DNA of 64,000 nt from Ancylobacter mangrovi. Lineage in GTDB: Bacteria; Pseudomonadota; Alphaproteobacteria; Rhizobiales; Xanthobacteraceae. Numbering within the stretch: the stretch's first letter is position 1; every line of letters begins with the position of its first letter. Made by a program: the position numbers and the translations under genes. Location: NCBI RefSeq assembly GCF_024752355.1, contig NZ_JANTHZ010000010.1, forward strand, positions 62,001 through 126,000. The letters run 5' to 3'. Under the pieces are notes generated by a model. The model had not been told where the DNA came from and did no database searches. It saw only the letters and a list, made by a program, of their open reading frames with translations. Positions 58,829-64,000 of this stretch are shown piece by piece.

Positions 58829-59595
58829 AGGGTCACCCGTTGTTGTTCGTACCAGGGGGCGAGCCGCCGGCCCGCTTCGCCCAGGAGCCAGTTGAAGAAC
58901 AGGCTGACGATCATCAGTGTGATGAGGAGGCCGAGCACCGGCCCGGTGTCGACCAGCAGGCCGGAGCGGTGGATGAGCCCGCCATAGCCGATGATGACGA
59001 ACATCTCGGCCAGCACCATCGCCCGGATGGCGTGCACGAGCCCGATGCGGGCCCCGGTGATGAGGAAGGGGTAGATGGCAGGAAGCGTCACCTTCCAGAA
59101 GATCTGCAGCGTGCCGGCGCCGAAGGACCGCGCGACCGCGACCTGCATCGGGCTGACCCCGCGCGCGCCGTTATAGGCAGTGAGCACGATGTACCAGACG
59201 CTGGCGAGGAACACGATCGTCACCCGCAGCATGAAGCCGGTGCCGATGGTGAGGATGAACAGCGGGATCAGCGCCGCCGTGGAGGTCACGACGAACATGC
59301 TGACCCACGGCCGGAAGATCGCGTCCGCGACGTCCGAGCGCCCCATGGCGACGCCGAGCGGCATGCCGACGATGCAGGCGGCGAGGAAGCCGACGGCCAT
59401 CTGCCGCAGCGAGCCGGCGAGCTCGCGCAGCATGTCGCCCTGGCGCAGCAGGTCGACATAGTCCACCGCGACCGCCGAGGGCGGGGCGAGAAGGGCAGAG
59501 CCGAGAATTCGGCCGCCGATCTCCCACAGCCCCAGGAACAGGGCGAAGCCGACGCAGGCGAGCATGATCGAGCGAAGCTTTTCCATGATGGTCAC
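58825..59595 (-). CDS. ABC transporter permease, taurine/nitrate/sulfonate type (2)
   Basis: A 256-residue six-helix permease (BPD_transp_1). The coupling loop is MQVAVARSFGAGTLQIFWKVTLP, with the class pattern SFGA-x9-LP. The helix before it reads LRVTIVFLASVWYIVLTAYNG. It overlaps the other permease by four bases (59592-59595) and the ATPase by four. Two different permeases, rather than one SsuC-type homodimer, indicate a heterodimeric transporter. Confidence 0.9.
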   Translation of the reverse strand: MTIMEKLRSIMLACVGFALFLGLWEIGGRILGSALLAPPSAVAVDYVDLLRQGDMLRELAGSLRQMAVGFLAACIVGMPLGVAMGRSDVADAIFRPWVSMFVVTSTAALIPLFILTIGTGFMLRVTIVFLASVWYIVLTAYNGARGVSPMQVAVARSFGAGTLQIFWKVTLPAIYPFLITGARIGLVHAIRAMVLAEMFVIIGYGGLIHRSGLLVDTGPVLGLLITLMIVSLFFNWLLGEAGRRLAPWYEQQRVTL

Positions 59596-60422
59596 TTCCT
59601 CACATGCCAGTGCAGGATGCGGCGCTCGAACATCGCGATCAGCGACTGCGCCACCAGACCGAGCAGGCAGATCAGCAGCACCACGGAGAGCAGCGCGGCG
59701 GTGTCGAACTGCTGGGTCGAGCGCTTCATCAGCCCGCCGAGATTGACCGCGGCGAACAGCAGCTCAGCGGTGATCATGCCGTTGATCGCCCGCGCCGAGC
59801 CGACGCGCAGCGCGGCGACGAAGAACGGCATCAGCGCCGGCAGCACGATCAGCCGCAGCCGCTGGCCGTTGCGGGCGCCGAAGGAGCGGCCGACATCGAT
59901 CAGCGAGCGGCGCACGTCGCGGGCGCCGGCGATCATCACGATCAGCACGTCGAAGAAGCTCATCAGGAAGACGAGCGCGACGCGCGCTTCGAGGAACAGC
60001 CCGAACCAGACCACCAGGAAGGGCACGAAGGCGACGGGCGGAATGGCGTAGATAGCGGTGATGAGCGGCTCGAACATCTGGCGCATCAGCTTCGAGCGCC
60101 CGATCACGATGCCGAGCGGCACGGCGAGCGCCAGCGTGAGGCCGAAGCCGAGGGCGAGCTGGATCAGCGACTGGCCGAGCGCCGACATCAGCCGCGCCAG
60201 CCAGGACGGGTCCAGGAACTTGCCGATCACCTCGACCGGCGAGGGCAGCAGCATGCCGGAGACGTGGCTCGAGCCCCACTGCCACAGGGCCAGAACGACG
60301 ATGACCGACACGACCGACAGCCACCGCCTGCCAGCTAGAATGCCTGCCGCAATCACGTTGAACGACGACGAGCCAGACGGCCCGGCGCCGTTCCGGCGGT
60401 CCTCAAGGGCTTGGATGCTCAA
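59592..60422 (-). CDS. ABC transporter permease, taurine/nitrate/sulfonate type (1)
   Basis: A 276-residue permease with six hydrophobic segments; the coupling loop reads SLIDVGRSFGARNGQRLRLIVLP. It starts with TTG 60422 after AGGAAAGG. It is first in the nine-gene operon that ends at 52441, and divergent from the UTRA-GntR gene with a 126-bp intergenic region. An N-terminal polar stretch (ALEDRRNGAGPSGSSS) precedes helix 1. Confidence 0.9.
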   Translation of the reverse strand: MSIQALEDRRNGAGPSGSSSFNVIAAGILAGRRWLSVVSVIVVLALWQWGSSHVSGMLLPSPVEVIGKFLDPSWLARLMSALGQSLIQLALGFGLTLALAVPLGIVIGRSKLMRQMFEPLITAIYAIPPVAFVPFLVVWFGLFLEARVALVFLMSFFDVLIVMIAGARDVRRSLIDVGRSFGARNGQRLRLIVLPALMPFFVAALRVGSARAINGMITAELLFAAVNLGGLMKRSTQQFDTAALLSVVLLICLLGLVAQSLIAMFERRILHWHVRK

Positions 60423-60501
60423 GGCCTTTCCTCACTGGGGTTTCCTCCGCTCGGCGGCTTTTGCCGCTCTTGGCCGCTTGAAAGCGCAGCCTTTTTTCGA
60501 G

Positions 60502-60524
60502 TAGACTTGTGTAGATGTCTAGTC
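60502..60524. promoter_or_regulatory. Candidate operator of the UTRA-GntR regulator
   Basis: Inverted repeat TAGAC-N10-GTCTA (60502-60506, 60517-60521), followed by GTC, in the divergent promoter between the ABC/AtuA operon and the GntR gene. TGTCTAGTC resembles the GT(C)TAGAC cores bound by HutC/UTRA GntR proteins. It starts 80 bp from the permease start and 25 bp before the regulator start. Confidence 0.5.
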
Positions 60525-60548
60525 AACTTAACCAGCGATGCGAGCAGC

Positions 60549-61325
60549 GTGTCAACCCTCATTCCTAGCCGCACCACCTCGGCCGATCGTTTCACGCCGC
60601 TCTACGTCCGGATCCAGGAGCGCATCCGCGCCGCGATCGCCGACGGCACCATGGCGGCGGGCGATCGCGTCTGGTCGGAGGCCGAACTCGCCCGCGAGTA
60701 CAAGACCACCCGCTCGACCGTGCGCCAGGCGCTGGCCAAGCTCGAATTCGAGGGCCTGATCGTGCGCCATGTCGGCCGCGGCAGCTTCGTGGCCGAGCGC
60801 ACCACGGTCCGCTCGCCGATCGATTCGCGCTTCTCGATGTCGTTCGAGGAGCAGGTCGCGCAGAGCGGCCGCATCGTGACCTACCGCTCGCCCACCCTCG
60901 AGCTCATGATGCCTCCCCAGCCCTTCGCGGAGACGCTCGGGCTCGAGCCGCACACGCTGGCCTTCAAGCTGAAGCGGGTGCGCGTCATCGACGGGCGCCC
61001 GGTCTGCCTCGAGGTGCGCTACATGCCGCGCGAGATCGGCGAGCGCGTCACCGGCGAGATGCTGGCCAGCCGTTCGGCGCAGAGCTTCGTCGGCGACATC
61101 ATCGGCGAGAACATCCCGACCATCGTGGTCTCCGTCACCGCGGAGCTGGCCCAGGGATCGGTGGCCTCGCTGCTCAACGTTTCGGAAGGGTCACCGCTGC
61201 TGGTGCGAAAGAACTCGCACTACGCCAGCTCGGGCGCGGTGGTTCAGTGCGGGCGCTCGCTTTTCGTGGGCGACGTCAGCACGGACTACGTGCTCGGCCG
61301 GCCGCCGCCGCACCCGCCGAAGTGA
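60549..61325 (+). CDS. GntR-family regulator, HutC/UTRA subfamily
   Basis: A 258-residue regulator. The winged helix is at about 15-80 (YKTTRSTVRQALAKLEFEG) and the UTRA ligand domain at about 95-250 (SFEEQVAQSGRIVTYRSP, LGLEPHTLAFKLKRVRVIDG, VCLEVRYMP, LLVRKNSHYASSG). UTRA domains bind small molecules such as histidine-pathway intermediates, sugars or phosphonates. Start is GTG 60549, followed by STLIPSRTTSADRF. It is divergent from the nine-gene operon and upstream of the SMP-30 gene, and the likely controller of the former. Confidence 0.9.
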   Translation: MSTLIPSRTTSADRFTPLYVRIQERIRAAIADGTMAAGDRVWSEAELAREYKTTRSTVRQALAKLEFEGLIVRHVGRGSFVAERTTVRSPIDSRFSMSFEEQVAQSGRIVTYRSPTLELMMPPQPFAETLGLEPHTLAFKLKRVRVIDGRPVCLEVRYMPREIGERVTGEMLASRSAQSFVGDIIGENIPTIVVSVTAELAQGSVASLLNVSEGSPLLVRKNSHYASSGAVVQCGRSLFVGDVSTDYVLGRPPPHPPK

Positions 61326-61403
61326 CGGCCAATACCAAGGGGAGGACGTGGCGCGCGCGCCCATGGCGCCGTCGGCACGCATGTAAACGAAGGAACGCCA
61401 GAA

Positions 61404-62318
61404 TTGCTGTTTCACCCGCCGCAACGCATCGAGACCCGTGTTTTCGCCCGGCTGCCGGACAGCCTGCGCCTGACGGGGAAGCCTTCCGCCTGGTCCTTCG
61501 GCAAGGGGAACGACAACCTGCATTCCTTCCTCGAAGGCCCGGCCTTCGACCGCGCGGGCAATCTGTTCCTCGTCGACATCCCCTTTGGCCGCATCCTGCG
61601 CGTCACGCCTGCGGGCGAGTGGAGCGTCGTCGCCGAATATGACGGCTGGCCCAACGGCCTCGCCATCCACAAGGATGGGCGCATCTTCGTCGCCGACCAC
61701 CTGCGCGGCATCATGGCCGTCGACCCGGCGAGCGGGGCCGTCACGCCGGTGCTCGAGACGGTGCGGCGCGAGGGCTTCAAGGGCACCAACGACCTCACCT
61801 TCGCCAGCAATGGCGACCTCTACTTCACCGACCAGGGGCAGACCGGACTGCAGGACCCCAGCGGGCGCGTGTTCCGGCTGCGCGCCGACGGCACGGTCGA
61901 CTGCCTGATCGACAACGTGCCGAGCCCGAACGGGCTCGTGCTGTCGCGCGACGAGAAATCGCTCTTCCTGGCGGTGACGCGCGCCAACCAGATCTGGCGC
62001 CTGCCGCTGCACGCGGACGGCACCACGACCAAGGTCGGCGCCTACATCACCCTGTCGGGCGGCGGCGGGCCCGACGGCATGGCGCTCGACGACACGGGCG
62101 GGCTGGCCATCGCCCATGTCGGCCTCGGCGTGATCTGGCTGTTCGACCGGCTCGGCGAGCCCGTCGCCCGCGTCGCCTCCTGCGAGGAACTGGCGACCAC
62201 CAACGTCGCCTTCGGCGGGCCGGACGGCAAGACGCTCTTCATCACCGAATCGGAGAGCGGCACCATCCTGCAAGCCGACGTCCCCCAGCCCGGCCGCAAG
62301 CTCTATTCGCACATGTGA
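61404..62318 (+). CDS. SMP-30/gluconolactonase/LRE-family lactonase
   Basis: A 304-residue six-bladed beta-propeller. Blade motifs include LEGPAFDRAGNLFLVDI (metal-ligand Glu in LEGP), WPNGLAIHKDGRIFVAD, GTNDLTFASNGDLYFTD, SPNGLVLSRDEKSLFLAV and GGPDGMALDDTGGLAIAH; the Glu, two Asn and Asp of the Ca/Zn site are all present. It hydrolyses a sugar-acid or other lactone. Start TTG 61404 is eight to nine bases after AAGGA. It follows the UTRA-GntR by 78 bp on the same strand and converges on the M24 gene. Confidence 0.9.
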   Translation: MLFHPPQRIETRVFARLPDSLRLTGKPSAWSFGKGNDNLHSFLEGPAFDRAGNLFLVDIPFGRILRVTPAGEWSVVAEYDGWPNGLAIHKDGRIFVADHLRGIMAVDPASGAVTPVLETVRREGFKGTNDLTFASNGDLYFTDQGQTGLQDPSGRVFRLRADGTVDCLIDNVPSPNGLVLSRDEKSLFLAVTRANQIWRLPLHADGTTTKVGAYITLSGGGGPDGMALDDTGGLAIAHVGLGVIWLFDRLGEPVARVASCEELATTNVAFGGPDGKTLFITESESGTILQADVPQPGRKLYSHM

Positions 62319-62447
62319 GGGGATGGGGCCGGGTTCCGGCCTCGTCGCTGCGCCACATCGTCCGGCCGTTTGCCGGGCGATGGTGCCGGCAGGCGAGCGG
62401 GGGCCCGCCGCGATCGCGCGGCGGGGTCTGGCTGACGATGCCGGCGC

Positions 62448-63608
62448 CTAGGCCGCCACGATCAGTTCGCGCGGGCAGCGCTCGGTCCAGCACTCGACCG
62501 AGTTCTCCTTGACGTGGAAGGTCTCCTCGGTGTGGTGCCGGCAGCCCGCGTGGTAGTAGCTGTACTCGATGCAGATGATCGAATCCGGCTCGATGACCGA
62601 GCGGTTGACCTGGTTCAGGCGGGGCTGCTCATGCGCGCCGACGCCGATCCCGTGGCCGAGGAACTCGCGCGGGAACTTCTCCAGGTACTTGGAGATCATC
62701 GCGTAGCCCTTGTCGAACACCTCGCCCCCGGTCATGCCCGGGCGCATGCCCATGCCGAGCTCCATCTGCACCTCGTTGAGCCACTTCCAGATGTCCTGAT
62801 GGCGCTGGGAGGTCTCGCCGACGAAGTAGGAGCGGACGAAGTCGGCCGAATAGCCGAGGCAGGTCGCGCCCATGTCGACCTTCACGAAGTCGCCCCGGGC
62901 GATGGTGTGGCCGACCGGGAAAGGCGCGTGGGCGGCATAGGAGGTCTTCGGCCCGCAACCGATATTGATGAAGCGGTAGCCGTCCGACCCCTCGTCGATC
63001 ATCTTCCTGACGATCACCTCGAACAGGTCGCGGTCGGTGGCGCCGACCTTGATCGCCTCGCGAAAGGCGGCATGGGCCTCGATGGTGATGTCGGTCGCCT
63101 TCTTCAACCGCCGGATTTCCTCAGGCGACTTGACCATGCGGACGATTTCCAGCGGCCCGCTGAAGTCGACGACCTTGTTGCCCTCGAGCAGTTCGTCGAG
63201 CCTGGTGCGGTAGCCGGAGGGAAGGCTGTCGCCTTCCGTGCCGATCACGAAGTTCTTCACCTTCCGATCGTCCAGCACGGCGCGCGCCGCCTGGAAGAAG
63301 TCGTCGTAGAAGTGCGTGTCGATGTCGGTGAAGAACTCCGCCATCGCATAGGCGCGCACGTCCTCGATCCAGGTCGAGTCCATGGCAAGGTGCAGGTCGA
63401 CCGCCGGCACGATGAAGGCCGGGGCGAGGGCGGGGTCGCGGAAATAGAAGACCGTGAACGGCCGGTAGGTCAGATGCCCGCCATTGTTGAAGAACTCGGA
63501 CAGGTATTTCGAGTTCTCGTTGCCTCGGACGATGAGGAGATCGACGCCTTCCTTTTCCATGGCGGCGCGCAGGCGGGTTTCGCTGAACAGGATGGGTTTA
63601 CGTGACAC
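62448..63608 (-). CDS. M24-family peptidase (creatinase/Xaa-Pro dipeptidase-like)
   Basis: A 386-residue pita-bread hydrolase with an N-terminal creatinase-type domain (1-150). Metal ligands: two Asp in KVDMGATCLGYSADFVRS, His in LGHGIGVGAHE, Glu in CIEYSYY and Glu in TEETFHV. The His-Ala-Pro motif TSYAAHAPFPVG is the proton-shuttle region. It could be a C-N hydrolase such as creatinase or a dipeptidase. It follows the TRAP binding protein at 63663 by 54 bp on the same strand, so the imported compound may be an N-substituted acid or dipeptide. Confidence 0.9.
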   Translation of the reverse strand: MSRKPILFSETRLRAAMEKEGVDLLIVRGNENSKYLSEFFNNGGHLTYRPFTVFYFRDPALAPAFIVPAVDLHLAMDSTWIEDVRAYAMAEFFTDIDTHFYDDFFQAARAVLDDRKVKNFVIGTEGDSLPSGYRTRLDELLEGNKVVDFSGPLEIVRMVKSPEEIRRLKKATDITIEAHAAFREAIKVGATDRDLFEVIVRKMIDEGSDGYRFINIGCGPKTSYAAHAPFPVGHTIARGDFVKVDMGATCLGYSADFVRSYFVGETSQRHQDIWKWLNEVQMELGMGMRPGMTGGEVFDKGYAMISKYLEKFPREFLGHGIGVGAHEQPRLNQVNRSVIEPDSIICIEYSYYHAGCRHHTEETFHVKENSVECWTERCPRELIVAA

Positions 63609-63662
63609 GGTCGTTGTTCCAGCTCGGGACGGGAGGGGACGGAGTTCGCGGCGTATCCGCGC

Positions 63663-64000
63663 TCACTTCGAAACGGTGGTGATGACTTCCTGCATGAGGT
63701 CGGGACCGACCTTCTTGCCGATCTCGTCCCAGAGCGGGCGCATGACCGGCGTGAAGCTCGCCGCGTCGATCTCGCCCACCTCGGAGGTCTTCTTCATCTC
63801 GACGACGTACTTCTCGTCGAGCTCGGCACCGCGGGTGAAGGAGTACTCCGCCGCCGCCTTCGCCGAGGCCTTCACCGCGTCCTGCACCTTCTTCGGCCAG
63901 GCGTCGAAATAGGTCGGGCTCGCCATCATCGTGCAGGGCGTGAACAGGTAGTTCGCGATGGTGATGTACTTCTGCACCTCGTTGAACTTGGCGCCGTAGA
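63663..64000 (-). CDS. TRAP transporter solute-binding protein (DctP family), C-terminal fragment
   Basis: About 112 codons, open to the right edge with no start codon inside the window. The visible part, EVQKYITIANYLFTPCTMMA then a helix-rich C-terminus (WPKKVQDAVKASAKAAAEYS, PLWDEIGKKVGPDLMQEVI), is the typical last third of DctP, where the ITxHxxTP-type segment precedes the closing helices. The permease genes were not seen; in the order found here M24 is downstream, so dctQM are upstream (right) or elsewhere. Confidence 0.85.
   Translation of the reverse strand, partial: YGAKFNEVQKYITIANYLFTPCTMMASPTYFDAWPKKVQDAVKASAKAAAEYSFTRGAELDEKYVVEMKKTSEVGEIDAASFTPVMRPLWDEIGKKVGPDLMQEVITTVSK

Overview
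The window is chromosomal DNA of a GC-rich (roughly two-thirds G+C by eye) alphaproteobacterium, most likely order Hyphomicrobiales. The evidence is the rplU-rpmA-GNAT-obgE-proB block, the tRNA-Ser(CGA), and the density of TRAP, tripartite tricarboxylate (TTT) and ABC uptake systems with GntR, DeoR and IclR regulators. No transposase, integrase, phage or CRISPR sequence was recognised. No operon here has a substrate that can be read off with confidence.

Layout. 1-2085: start of a TRAP operon facing a DeoR regulator. 2785-9524: amidase, enolase-superfamily enzyme, complete TRAP transporter (dctP-dctQ-dctM), small conserved-looking protein, FCD-type GntR. 9552-14979 (minus strand): tctC-tctB-tctA plus two enolase-superfamily enzymes. 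15126-17795 (minus): GntR, aldehyde dehydrogenase, VOC protein. 17888-22247 (plus): Ldh2-type dehydrogenase, Fe-alcohol dehydrogenase, D-2-hydroxyacid dehydrogenase, a fourth enolase-superfamily enzyme. 22445-23383: lone tctC. 23501-25346: solute-binding-like protein without signal peptide, divergent from a GntR with an apparent second winged helix. 25353-33087 (minus): eight-gene operon with two tctC, a CapA-like phosphoesterase, a CHR-family pair, tctB, tctA and an MmgE/PrpD enzyme. 33246-36134: ketopantoate-reductase-like enzyme, HpcH/HpaI aldolase, fifth enolase-superfamily enzyme. 36316-42079: Crp-like regulator, then the housekeeping block and tRNA-Ser. 42536-45049: secreted sulfatase. 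45388-51915: sugar-type ABC transporter, IclR regulator, FAD oxidoreductase. 52441-61325: nine-gene operon (taurine/nitrate-type ABC transporter, two Ldh2-type dehydrogenases, AtuA-like protein, DUF4387, cupin) divergent from a UTRA-GntR. 61404-64000: SMP-30 lactonase, M24 peptidase, end of another TRAP binding protein.

Reading. Most of the window is a set of catabolic modules, each pairing a high-affinity carboxylate or sugar importer with dehydratase/racemase, aldolase and dehydrogenase enzymes and a local regulator. This fits use of acid sugars, hydroxy acids and related plant- or soil-derived organic acids. The sequence ties some modules together. The octamer TATATGAT occurs in four promoter regions around the 17.1-kb GntR gene (sites at 15.0, 17.0, 17.9 and 23.4 kb), suggesting one regulon. 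A shared ATATGAA-type inverted repeat links the IclR/ABC promoter to the FAD oxidoreductase. Perfect hairpins lie just downstream of several periplasmic binding-protein genes from unrelated families.

Most unusual content: the 25.4-33.1 kb operon (CHR pair and CapA inside a TTT operon), the 52.4-60.4 kb AtuA/DUF4387/double-Ldh2 operon, the signal-less binding protein facing a double-winged-helix GntR, and active-site substitutions in one enolase-superfamily enzyme (third metal ligand Gln) and the HpcH aldolase (catalytic His replaced by Gln). Boundaries and functions were read by eye; no database search was possible.
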